Assembly (NCBI GenBank): GCA_014529385.2
Contig: CM043962.1
Location: 127,665,470 to 127,729,469, forward strand
Direction: 5' to 3'
Length of the DNA: 64,000 nt
Source: Adiantum capillus-veneris
Taxonomy: Eukaryota > Streptophyta > Polypodiopsida > Polypodiales > Pteridaceae
Shown: piece by piece, positions 1 through 9,039 of the stretch
Position numbering within the stretch: position 1 is the stretch's first letter
Layout: each line of letters begins with the position of its first letter
Notes under the pieces: generated by a model
What the model was told of the DNA's origin: nothing
The model's input: only the letters and a program-made list of their open reading frames with translations
Databases searched by the model: none
Program-made: the position numbers and the translations under genes

Positions 1-70
1 AAAGGAGCTATGGATGTGTGGAGAATCAAACTATGAAAGATACAAATAAGAAGAGTATATTCTAGAAAGG

Positions 71-403
71 ATGATTGAGGATAAGGCATACCTTCTTGAA
101 CCCTTCCCTGAAGAAACTCTAGAGTATTTAGAGTGGACACATATTCTAGCCACCCTAGATGTGTGTGCTATTTTGGATGGTCCCATGACAACGTTTTGCG
201 ACAAAGATGGCTATGACATGGTTCCATACTATATGGTTAATGTGGCAAATGGCGAAGACAAGGAACCATTCCTTGAACAACCCAGAAAAGATGAACCTAT
301 TGAAGTAGACGAAGAGGAGTTGTTTTATGACTCTCCAAAGCATCTTGAACTAGATGAGAATGGAGATAATGAATGCTCTGACAATCCAAGTGAGCAAGAG
401 TAA
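71..403 (+). pseudogene. Gypsy pol protease-RT linker fragment
   Basis: An open stretch of 110 codons that aligns over most of its length with the linker behind the protease of the family I element (minus strand, around 20400-20050). Shared blocks include LEWTHILATLD and FCDKDGYD. It carries no catalytic motif. The C-terminal part is acidic, as in the related copy. Coding similarity continues in other frames to about 1000, where the lead-in to RT (VYIAIDLS) is recognisable. It is a broken fragment of a larger polyprotein, not an independent gene. Confidence 0.75.
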
Positions 404-1040
404 ACTATAGTGGATGTCAGGTTCTATGACTTTCCAAATAAAAAACCTAGACGTCAATAATACTATAAGGAAAAGAGAACTGAGTGCAGGGCTAGAGAGA
501 ATTCAATGCCTAGAATAAGAGACAAATCATATTTATGATGTTTGCAAAAGCTAAAGATTGTGTTAAAGACAAAGTTTCAAGGAGATTCTCTAGAGATCAA
601 GATACAAAGTCACGACACAACATAAGAACCTGAGAAAACAAACTCAAAAGTATGAAACTAAAAGAAAACCCAAGAAAACAAAAGAACCAGGACTAAACAA
701 GTTTGGAGAAACTAAATGGACCAAGGTTGAGAGAAGGAAGAAATACAGAGAGCTTAAGAAAACTTTGAAGAAAGTGTGAGCAACGGAAATAGAGAGTAGT
801 GAAGAAGAGGGTGAGAAAAATGACAACAAAATGAGCATACTTTCCCACTATAGAAAGTTCACTATCCAAGACAAAAAGGTAGTGATGACATAGCCCATAT
901 GAGGGCAAAAGGACAAGGAGTCAGATGACAGGCCAGAGGACACAGAGAAGATAGACTTGGCAGAACCAGGAGACGAGCCAAGGCTGGTCTATATAGCAAT
1001 TGATTTGAGTCGGAAAGAAGAAGAGAATCTCATAAGCCTA

Positions 1041-1556
1041 GCATTTCATTGCTTCCAAACAAAAACATATTAGTGCTTGAAAAAATGAGGAGTTTATTGG
1101 CCAAATATGTGTGTTGATGTTCATGAGTATGTTACTAGCTAAACTACATGGAGAACTATACTACATGAAAATCTACACCACCAATAGAACATGCAACACT
1201 ATTTCAGGTGACAAGTGCACCATAATAGAGTTAATATATAATTGACTACCTAAAAACAAGAACATTTCCTAAACACACCTCTATAGCATCTCAAAGAGCT
1301 ATAGAGAAAGAGGTTAGAGACTTCACATTGATTGAAAATTAGCTCTATAAGAGAGGAAAGGATAATTAGCTCAGGATATGTGCAACAAAAAACATGTATT
1401 TTTTATCTTAGAGCAGACACATGGAGGAATAATAGGAGGCCATTTCTCAAGGGATAAGACAACAAAAATTGTCTTAACCGCGGGAATATGGTGACCTACA
1501 TTACATATGGACGTTGAAGAATATGTTAAAAGATGTGATTATTGTTAGCATACCAA
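1041..1556 (+). pseudogene. Two integrase zinc-binding modules, decayed
   Basis: Frame-shifted coding remnant that matches minus-strand 17812-17330 of the family I element. The first part keeps AFHC and a GVYWPNM block followed by VHEYVT, which is the second half of HHCC module 1. After about 80 decayed bases comes the connector, with FPKHTS-like sequence near 1265 and LYKRGKDN-like sequence near 1345. HHCC module 2 then follows, with a GGHFSRDKT block near 1440 and VEEYVKRC near 1510. The second member of the last Cys pair is followed by a stop (TAG at about 1547). This copy shows that the double HHCC arrangement belongs to the family. Confidence 0.65.
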
Positions 1557-1557
1557 A

Positions 1558-2240
1558 GTGCCAATAAAGAGGGATGATATGCCTTTAAGGCCAATGATGG
1601 GAGCCAAAGCTCTCTCTAAGTGGGGTATAGACTTTGTAGGACCAATTTCATCTCCCGCTTACAGGACTCACGCCCAATATATCATTATTGCCATGGACTA
1701 TCTAGCTAAATGGTTTGAAGAAAAGGCAACACATAAAGCAGATGCAAGAACCAGTACACAATTTTGTATGAACACATCTTTGTTAGACATGGTCTACCAA
1801 TAGAACTTGTCAGTGATTGTAGCACACATTTCATTAATGAAGATATTGAAAATCTTCTAGATGAATTCATGGTAATTCACAAGTAGTCTGCACCATACCA
1901 TCCACATGATAATGGACAAGTTGAGGCTGCGAACAAAACCTTGTACACTCTATTGACTAAAATAGTATCTAGTTCAAGGACTAATTGGGATCAAAAGTTA
2001 CACTCTACATTGTGGTCTTATAGGATAGCTTGTAGGACATCTATTGGAACAACAACGTATAATATGGTGTTTGGTCTTAACGGTATCTTGCACATGGAGT
2101 TTTTAATCCCAATGCTAAGGGTAGCTAAACAACTAGAATGGACAGACCATGAATTATCTTTGAGAATAGATGACCTTAAAAAGCTAGATGAGCTATGCTT
2201 GAAAGTTGTAGCTTCTATCTACGCTCAGAAAAGAAGGTAA
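1558..2240 (+). pseudogene. Gypsy integrase core, broken
   Basis: Integrase catalytic core of family I. The segment 1558-1803 contains the first catalytic Asp block (KWGIDFVGP) and the ATDYL-like MDYLAKW block. A TAG stop at 1801 falls just before the second Asp region (ELVSDC near 1806). The glutamate region (GQVEAANKT) lies near 1915. A second open segment, 1941-2240, covers the post-core region with FGLNGILHMEF. Alignment with minus-strand 17368-16533 is clear by eye. At least two stops and one shift break the frame. Confidence 0.8.
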
Positions 2241-2345
2241 AAGGAGTTCTTTTATAAGCATGTACGCTCTAAGAAATTTCAAACAGGTAGTTATGTCCCA
2301 GTTTATACATTAAAACAACATGTCAAGAAACTCAAAAAGCAAGGG

Positions 2346-2654
2346 ATGGGACCCTTTATGATCAAAGATCTCTCATCAAAAAGTGAGATTGTCAAGCTTG
2401 CTATAGTAGATGGTGAAGAAATGCCCAACTCCATTAGTGGTTGCAGGCTGAAAAAGTATCATTTTCCACTAACCCAGGACATGCTTCAAAAAATCCATGA
2501 GGAGAATAAACAACTCAAGAAAAACAATGAACAGTCAAAGAAGCTCAAGCAAATCAAAGGAACAAATGGCATACAAAAAGCTTCTACGACGCTAGAGGCA
2601 ACATCAAGGATCACCACTACGGATCAATGCACTCAAAGTAGCAAAATCTTTTGA
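2346..2654 (+). pseudogene. Integrase C-terminal domain fragment
   Basis: Begins MGPFMIKDLS and continues through GEEMPN and LTQDMLQKIH. It matches residues 1 to about 55 of the family I integrase C-terminal ORF at 16529-15129 (minus strand). Similarity stops near 2525. The remaining codons do not resemble the post-integrase protease domain of that ORF, so this copy is truncated before the domain. Confidence 0.7.
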
Positions 2655-2679
2655 AAAGCATACGATGGATCCCACAATC

Positions 2680-3030
2680 GAAGATTACATGCCATTTTTG
2701 ACCACTTTTGGGGTGGTGCATGCATCACCGTGAATCAAGCACCACAAAATAGATATTTACCGCATGTGCCAAACTTCCTGGGTGGGACGAGGGTGCCCAC
2801 ACCTCCCACTTGCATTATTTACATTCTAGAAAGCTCAAACACGTTCTCTAGAACCAAAATAAGCCACTTGGAACCATATCTAAGTCTTTGATTCCTTATC
2901 TAGACACGTGCATGTGCCCGACAGTCGGCACACAACATGACTATTTACAATTTGTACGCATCACATCATTTTTGAAACTTGAAACTACTTTGCAAAGCTC
3001 CCAAATGCATGGATTCACAACCTTTTGTAT
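2680..3030. repeat. Direct repeat, left copy (partner 35440-35797)
   Basis: About 350 bp that align without large gaps to 35440-35797 at roughly 85% identity by eye, in the same orientation. They share GTGCCCACACCTCCCA and CATGTGCCCGAC. The pair flanks the interrupted X locus (4674-5178 and 33123-34600), so these may be LTR remnants of that minus-strand element. TG..CA ends and a target duplication could not be established. Confidence 0.65.
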
Positions 3031-3067
3031 ATATGACCATGCATATATGCACTACTTTGTACAAACA

Positions 3068-3941
3068 TGTCATAATAATCAATATCTAATTCTCCTAAAT
3101 GATTTTCTCATGTTAAACTGATCATTTAATATGGGAAAGTGCTAGGGGAGAAAAAGCTAGAATATTGGTTAAGCTAGCAGACCGGCCACAGTAGGGATCC
3201 AAAGGAGCGAAAATAGGGATCCAAAGGGGGGGGCCATCTGCAAAAGAGCCATGTGCAACAATGGGCTAAAAAGACCCTAAGGTTCAGCCCATTGAGACTT
3301 CCAAAATGCTAAGGTTCCAAAATTCAAAGGTTTTGTCCAAAGGTCAACCTTAAGGGAATTGGATGCTTTGTGTGTGTACTAAAAAGTCTTTTCAATCCCT
3401 ACTTGGGAGGGGGCAAGACTTGCATGTAGGGGATGAGAGAGAAAGCCACACACACACACAAGCTCCCTTTACACAAAGGGAATGAGGGACACATGTCAGC
3501 TCCCTAGGCCAGATGCCCACAAGGTGTACCCAATTCCTATTGGATGGCCTTGGAGGTGGACCAATGAGAATTAGGCTAGAGTAAATCTAGTTTAATTAAT
3601 TTAAAAACACTTAATAAAAGAACCGATGAGAATTAAGTCCTCTAGAAGACTATTGGACAGTCTCCCAAGGGGTCCAAGGAGCATTCAGCAGCCCAATGGC
3701 TTGCCTGATTCCTATTGGCCAGGAGGCAAAGGGGTCCAATGAGAGTTTAGTTGAATTATTAAATTACCTAAAGCTCTCACAAAAGGGGAAAGGGGGACAC
3801 ATGTTAGAAGGCTATCACTTATGCTACTTATAGTCATTGGCTTGACCTGGGGAGGTCCAATGAGGGTAGAGCAAGAGCAAATAGCAAGAGGGCTCGCCCA
3901 AGAGAGAGAGAGGGGGGGGGCTGATTTTTGCAAGGCATTAT

Positions 3942-3972
<31 letters not shown>

Positions 3973-4673
3973 TCATGTGTGAAGAAAAGAATACTATCTC
4001 TTCCCAAGCTTTAATGGAGAGCTCATCACCTACTCCAAGCTGGTGAGATAGAAGCCTACATCGACACACTCTTGGCTTTGTGATGCAAATCCAACCAAGA
4101 GCCAAGCTTCAATGCATGCTCATCTCCTCTACCATGCTAATTACTAAGCTAAGCTATGCTAATATGAGTGATTATGTGAGGAGATGTACATCTTTCTCGT
4201 AAGATACTCCTTCTTCCTCTCAATCTACTCTCATACCCTACTAGCTCTCACCATCTTCGAAGGTGTGTGAGGTCTTGGGTCTAAGACGGGGGATAATTGA
4301 TGTTGTGTTTGCTAAGTGTTTTGCTTAGTGCATGAAGCTTTCATCTTCATTGCACTAGCTAGTCTTGAAGGAACACAAAGAATTGTATTGTACAATGTCT
4401 CTCTTGATGGAAGAAACCATAATACAAAGCCTTTTGGAGGGGGGACGGGGGGACCGGCTCCATGCAAATCCGGTCCTCAACTGTTGTCAATGGCTTAATT
4501 TCTCTCTTTTTTGAAAGTATTGTTCATGCTATCTAACTAGGTGTTATGCTTTTTGTTGATCTCTCCACCCAAGCACTCTTGTAATTCTCATTAGGAATCT
4601 ATTCTAAAGAAATGCCCACTATGTTCATGCTAATTTCCGCTACACACAAGTTTTAAGGCCATTAAATGTTACA
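3068..4673 (+). repeat. Lone LTR (LTR A) of the chromovirus family
   Basis: A 1.6-kb LTR starting TGTCATAATAATC and ending TTAAATGTTACA. It is homologous along its whole length to LTR B (5179-6751) and LTR C (31549-33122) but clearly more diverged from both than they are from each other. The flanking pentamers (AAACA on the left, TTAAC on the right) do not match, so it is not a simple solo LTR. A CA microsatellite lies at about 3943-3969. No real gene is encoded. A 60-70 codon open frame near the 3' end recurs in all three LTRs but has no coding features. Confidence 0.85.
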
Positions 4674-5178
4674 TTAACATAAAGTGGTTTATCATCATTG
4701 CCCAATCCCAAGTTGAGCATTTATGCTCAACACTTGCATCGAACAGCAGCATAAAACTGCAAAATTGATGTCAAAGCTCCTCTTGGATCATATGGAAACT
4801 CATCAACTTGCATTACACCATTTAAGCACCCAAACATGCCACTCACCCCAAACATGTAAGCATATATCTTCTTGCCCAAGTGCCACCGTCCACCTGGATC
4901 CCAAGAATAAATTGAACCTAGTACATGGTTGGCATATGTCATCTCACACTATAAGCAATCATAATTATTCATAACCATAGCTAGGTGGAAATATATATCA
5001 TGGATCAAGCTCATCCCATCAATAATGATAAATATCATAGCATCTTCCTGATGCATTGATTGATCTTCATTCCCTATGCCCAAGAGACCATCACTCCAAG
5101 CATTAACAACTCCATTCTTAAATTGAAAACGATCTTCAAAAACACTATCACCAGTATCTTCTTCTTCCACATAAGACA
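4674..5178 (-). pseudogene. Unrecognised ORF X, C-terminal part
   Basis: The reading frame enters from the other side of the chromovirus insertion: the last codons at 33128-33123 continue in frame here from 5178, with the target duplication AGACA used once. The frame stays open to about 4951, meets a TAG stop (4949-4951), and resumes in the same frame to about 4727. Recognisable blocks are MSYVEEED, YSWDPGGRWH and YAYMFG. I do not recognise the protein. A gag remnant upstream on the same strand suggests an element-borne ORF. Confidence 0.55.
5174..5178. other. Target site duplication AGACA (left)
   Basis: AGACA immediately precedes the TG of LTR B and recurs immediately after the CA of LTR C at 33123-33127. 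This defines the chromovirus as one insertion of about 27.9 kb including its nested guest. Confidence 0.9.
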
Positions 5179-6751
5179 TGTCATAATAATCAATATCTAA
5201 TTCTCCTAAATGATTTTCTCATATTAAACTGATCATTTAATGTGGGAAAGGCCAGGGGAGAAAAAGCTAGAATATTGGTTAAGCTAGCAGACCGTCCACA
5301 GTAGGGATCCAAAGGAGGGAAAATAGGGATCCAAAGGGGGGGCCATCTGCAAAAGAGCCATGTGCAACAATGGGCTAAAAAGACCCTAAGGTTCAGCCCA
5401 TTAAGACTTCCAAAATGCTAAGGTTCCAAAATTCAAAGGTTGTGTCCAAAAGGTCAACCCTAGGGAAAATTGGATGCTTAGTGTGTGTACAAAAGTCTTC
5501 TTCAAAGCCTACAAAGGAGGGGGTGAGCCCATTTAGTAGGGGATGAGAGAGAAAGCCACACACACACACACAGGCTCCCTTTACACAAAGGGAATTAGGG
5601 ACACATGTCTCCGTAGGCCAGATGCCCACAAGGTGTGCCCAATTCCTATTGGAAGACCCTTGAAGTGGACCAATGAGAATTAAGCTAGAGTAAATCTAGT
5701 TTAATTGATTTAAAAACATTTAATAAAAGAAACCAATGAGAATTAAGTCTCCTAGAAGACTATTGGGAAGTCTCCCAAGGGGTCCAATGAGCATTCAGGA
5801 GCCCAATGGCTTGCCTGATTCCTATTGGCCAGGAGGCAAAGGGGTCCAATGAGAGTTTAGTTTAATTATTTAATTACCTAAAGCTCTCACAAAAGGGGAA
5901 AGGGGGACACATGTCAGAAGGCTATCACTTACGCTGCTTAACACCCATTGGCTTGACTTGGGGAGGTCCAATGACCAATTTAGGAGGAAGGGCTCGCCCA
6001 AGAGAGAGAGGGGGCTGATTTTTGCTTGGCATTGACACACACATACTCACACTTGACCATGTGTGAAGAAAGAATACTCTATCTCCTCCCAAGCTTTAAT
6101 GGAGAGCTCATCACCTACTCCAAGCTTGTGAGATAGAAGCCTACATCAACACTCTCTTGGCATGTGGATGCAAATCCAACCAAGAGCCAAGCTTCAATGC
6201 ATGCTCATCTTCTCTACCAAGCTAATTACTAAGCTAAGCTATGCTAATATGAGTGATTATGTGAGGAGATGTACATCTTTCTCGTAAGATACTCCTTCTT
6301 CCTCTCAATCTACTCTCATACCCTGCTAGCTCTCACCATCTTTGAAGGTGTGTGAGGTCTTGGGTCTGAGAACGGGGATAATTCAAGTTGTGTTTGATTA
6401 AGTGTTTTGCTTAGTGCATGAAGCTTCCATCTTCATTGCACTAGCTAGTCTTGAAGGAACACAAAGAATTGTATTGTACAATGTCTCTCTTGATGGGAGA
6501 AACCATAATACAAAGCCTATTGGAGGGGGGACCGGCTCCATGCAAATCCGGTCCTCAACTGTTGTCAATAGCTTAATTTCTCTCTCTTTTGAAAGTATTG
6601 TTGATGCTATCTAACTAGGTGTTATGCTTTTTGTTGCTCTCTCCACCCAAGCACTCTTGTAATTCTCATTAGGAATCTATTCTAATGAAATGCCCACTAT
6701 GTTCATGCTAATTTCCGCTACACATAAGTTATTAGGCCATTAAATGTTGCA
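5179..6751 (+). repeat. Chromovirus 5' LTR (LTR B)
   Basis: Begins TGTCATAATAATC and ends TTAAATGTTGCA, directly followed by a primer binding site. It differs from LTR C at only about 16 positions by eye. A short CA run sits near 5557-5572. Confidence 0.95.
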
Positions 6752-6766
6752 TTGGTATCAGAGCTC
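6752..6766 (+). promoter_or_regulatory. Primer binding site, tRNA-iMet type
   Basis: TTGGTATCAGAGCTC directly follows the 5' LTR. It contains TGGTATCAGAGC, the complement of the 3' end of plant initiator tRNA-Met. Confidence 0.9.
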
Positions 6767-7169
6767 AAGGTTTCTCTTTTCTTGCTCAAGAAGGGAGGTC
6801 CTCAAGCTAGCTACAAATGGTTGGTATTATTAATTGCCTGTGAGTAAGTAGAATAGGGATTTTTTCAGCCTTGCAGTGCGCCTGCCTTCGTGCAGTTAAC
6901 GGGGCATCACCGTCGAGAGCTATGGTCTTAATAGTGGAGTCCTACGGGGCTTGCCTACGGCTTAACCACTATTGAGCTATTAGAAGCTTGACAGGAGCCG
7001 GTGCTGTTTTGGTGTTGAAAGACCCTCTCTTCTACTCCTTGCAATTAATGGTATTCGAGCCGCGGGTACAATAGCTTGAGTGTTTTTTCTAAAGGGGTAA
7101 AGAGGAGTAGCAACTAGGGCTTGAAGTGCCAAATTACACCTAAAAAGTTTACACCTAAAAGTTGTTAGA
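6767..7169 (+). other. Chromovirus untranslated leader
   Basis: About 400 bases between primer site and gag with no supported gene. AATAGTGG (6930-6937) and CCACTATT (6966-6973) form a perfect 8-bp stem around a 28-base loop, a candidate RNA hairpin. This is the usual place for dimerisation or packaging signals, but that role is inferred. Confidence 0.4.
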
Positions 7170-8048
7170 ATGGCTGACAATAGTAAAGAGAGTGAAATTA
7201 ATGTTGATATCTTTGATTTTGCTCATGAGCAAGCTACTAATGATGCTTCAATCCTTGTTAACTATCTTGTTTCTAGGCTTCAACAAGCCATGGGCAATCC
7301 ATCTCTCCAAAGTGAAGTGCAACGGCAGCTCCGTGCTCACGGGATTCTCCAAGCTCATCACCATGACGAGAGAACACCTAGGAAGCTTCCTTGTGAGACT
7401 ACCAAAAGAGGTCTCTCTCCGATTCGGGAAGAAGAAGAGAATCCTTATGAAGGGCTCAAGAATTTACTTCTTGATGATGTATCTTCTTCCCAAAGGAGAA
7501 CTCAAGAGCCTCCACCGAAGGAACGAGAAAGAAGCGAGTCTCCCGCCACCTCGGCGGAGATGGCTCCACGAAGACGGCGGGCTAAATGCTCTCCATCACC
7601 ACCAAAGCGGAGAAGACCATCATATTCTTCTCCCCACCACAATTCAAAGAGGGATGATAAAAAGCAAGAGAAGAAAAAGGCGAGAAAGAGGACACCCTCT
7701 TCTCCATCTTCTTCATCCTGTTCCTCTTATGAAAGCTATGGTGAAGATGACAAAGATCAAGACAAGAAAAAGGCGAGAAAGAGGTCACCCTCTTCTCCAC
7801 CTTCTTCAAATTCTTCACCCTCTGAAGAAAGTGATGGTGCAACCTTTGAACCATCAAAAAGAAGAGGCCATAGGAAATCCTATGCCGCATGGAAGAGGTC
7901 GTCCAAGTTGAAGAAATTCAAAGAGGGAGGGAAGAGCATCTCTTTCCTTACCTATGATGGTACCTTTGGTGCTACGGACAAAGTCTTGGCCTTTATCCAG
8001 CAATTCGATGCGGCATTTGGAGATGAGGGCTTCACGGAGTCCTCTAAG
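7170..8048 (+). pseudogene. gag: Chromovirus gag, N-terminal part (split)
   Basis: Starts MADNSKESEI and stays open for 293 codons until the nested element begins at 8049. Residues about 100-250 are strongly basic and serine-rich, with two near-identical KKARKR-(T/S)-PSSP blocks around residues 170-210 and several other RRR/KRR clusters. Residues about 255-293 (SFLTYDGT, FIQQFDAAFGDEGF) begin the conserved gag core. The frame continues exactly at 27126 once the guest and the duplicated CTAAG are removed, entering LRHVAMHF and the WWSSLRA block. Gag forms the capsid-like particle. The arginine/serine region is unusual for gag and could be an RNA-binding or nuclear localisation segment, which is inference. 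Confidence 0.85.
8044..8048. other. Target site duplication of nested element (CTAAG)
   Basis: CTAAG before the TG at 8049. The right-hand copy at 27121-27125 is TTAAG, one C/T difference. Collapsing the two copies restores the chromovirus gag frame exactly. Confidence 0.85.
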
Positions 8049-8990
8049 TGTTAAGGCGGTTACGCCGCTAGCGGAAGCTAAATAGCGAGAACTCAACCAA
8101 CAACAGAATTTATCAGACGAGGACGTAGCTTGACCCGCAGGCGCATGGAAACAACTAGGTGGGTGTCAAATCACCTACTCGACCTTCTAATGACAATCAC
8201 TACTAAGGAAATCAAATCTAAGTTCTAAAATACTCAAGTGACTGAAATCCGTACTACGAACGAATGTTATACGAAACAGGATCAAGAATCATTGAATCGA
8301 TCTCAAACTCAAGGGGAAGTCTATACACTAGGTAAGAACAACACCTTAAAGACTTGAACTGCAAAATCAACCTATAACCACTCCGTGCGGTAAACGCGTA
8401 TGAAGACAGGCCAAAAAATACAGGTGATCGAAACTTGACCCCGATGGTACTAATGTGTATCTCTACTCGTTGTGGTTCTGTAGATATGCTGCACGCTCCA
8501 TTCCGACACACGAGTTGGAAGAAAACTCACACCGAAGCTCGTAGGAACTTACCACACATAGAAGCCGATAGCACGCACTCTTGGTATCTGTGCGTAGCTC
8601 TCGTCGTTGCTAACACAATGGCGGTGTCGCTTCTCCAATGGCGGCTCCGTAGCTCGCGTAGCAAGTAGATAAGACTCTCACTCTCTCTCTCTCTCTCTCT
8701 CAGACACAGTCACGGCGCTCCAAAAACTCACTTTGATTAATAATCTGCCTCCTTTAGGTTACAAAAACTTTGGCTTATATACCTCAGCATTGGAGGTGAG
8801 AACATCTCTAACTAATTACATCAGTAAGTGAAATTACTTCGGGATTACAAGCTGGAAACTCAATTGAGTCCCGTTACTTAATGAATGGCTCAAGTCAAAA
8901 TTAATGTCAGAAAGACATTTATTACAATCAATGGTTACAAAATGATGAGTGTGAGAAAAAATGTGGGTGTGATCCTCTGCTAGCTCAACA
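8049..8990 (-). repeat. Family I 3' LTR
   Basis: On the plus strand it reads TGTTAAGGCGG...GCTCAACA. It matches 26135-27120 throughout, with about 28 substitutions and a much shorter CT run (about 8680-8700). A TATATAAG box on the minus strand lies near 8774-8783. Confidence 0.95.
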
Positions 8991-9005
8991 CTCCCCCCCT
9001 TCGCG
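8991..9005 (-). promoter_or_regulatory. Polypurine tract of family I element
   Basis: On the minus strand a run of A and G residues with seven consecutive Gs (GAAGGGGGGGAG) lies directly against the 3' LTR. This is the expected primer for plus-strand DNA synthesis. Confidence 0.8.
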
Positions 9006-9039
9006 TTCATGTCGTCCCTGACATGACTTTTATGCTTGG

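Larger units (their letters stand above)
1..2530 (+). mobile_element. Decayed gypsy remnant, family I, RT-RNase H deleted
   Basis: Plus-strand remnant of the same retrotransposon family as the minus-strand element at 8049-27120. In order it carries the protease-to-RT linker (1-1040), the second half of integrase zinc-binding module 1 (about 1041-1130), the connector and zinc module 2 (about 1200-1556), the integrase core (1558-2240) and the integrase C-terminal domain (2241 to about 2520). The whole RT-RNase H is missing: the start of the RT reading frame is joined directly to zinc module 1 near 1040. Both ends are truncated, no LTR is visible, and frames are broken by many stops and shifts. 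Confidence 0.85.

Noticed and set aside
4316-4498. Frame beginning MFCLVHEA in LTR A, recurring at 6402 and 32773
   Set aside because: Repeated because the LTRs are homologous; its end differs between copies and no coding constraint can be seen.
7162-7911. 249-codon frame overlapping chromovirus gag
   Set aside because: Out of frame with gag, which continues correctly beyond the nested element; Arg/His-rich composition reflects the overlapping basic region.
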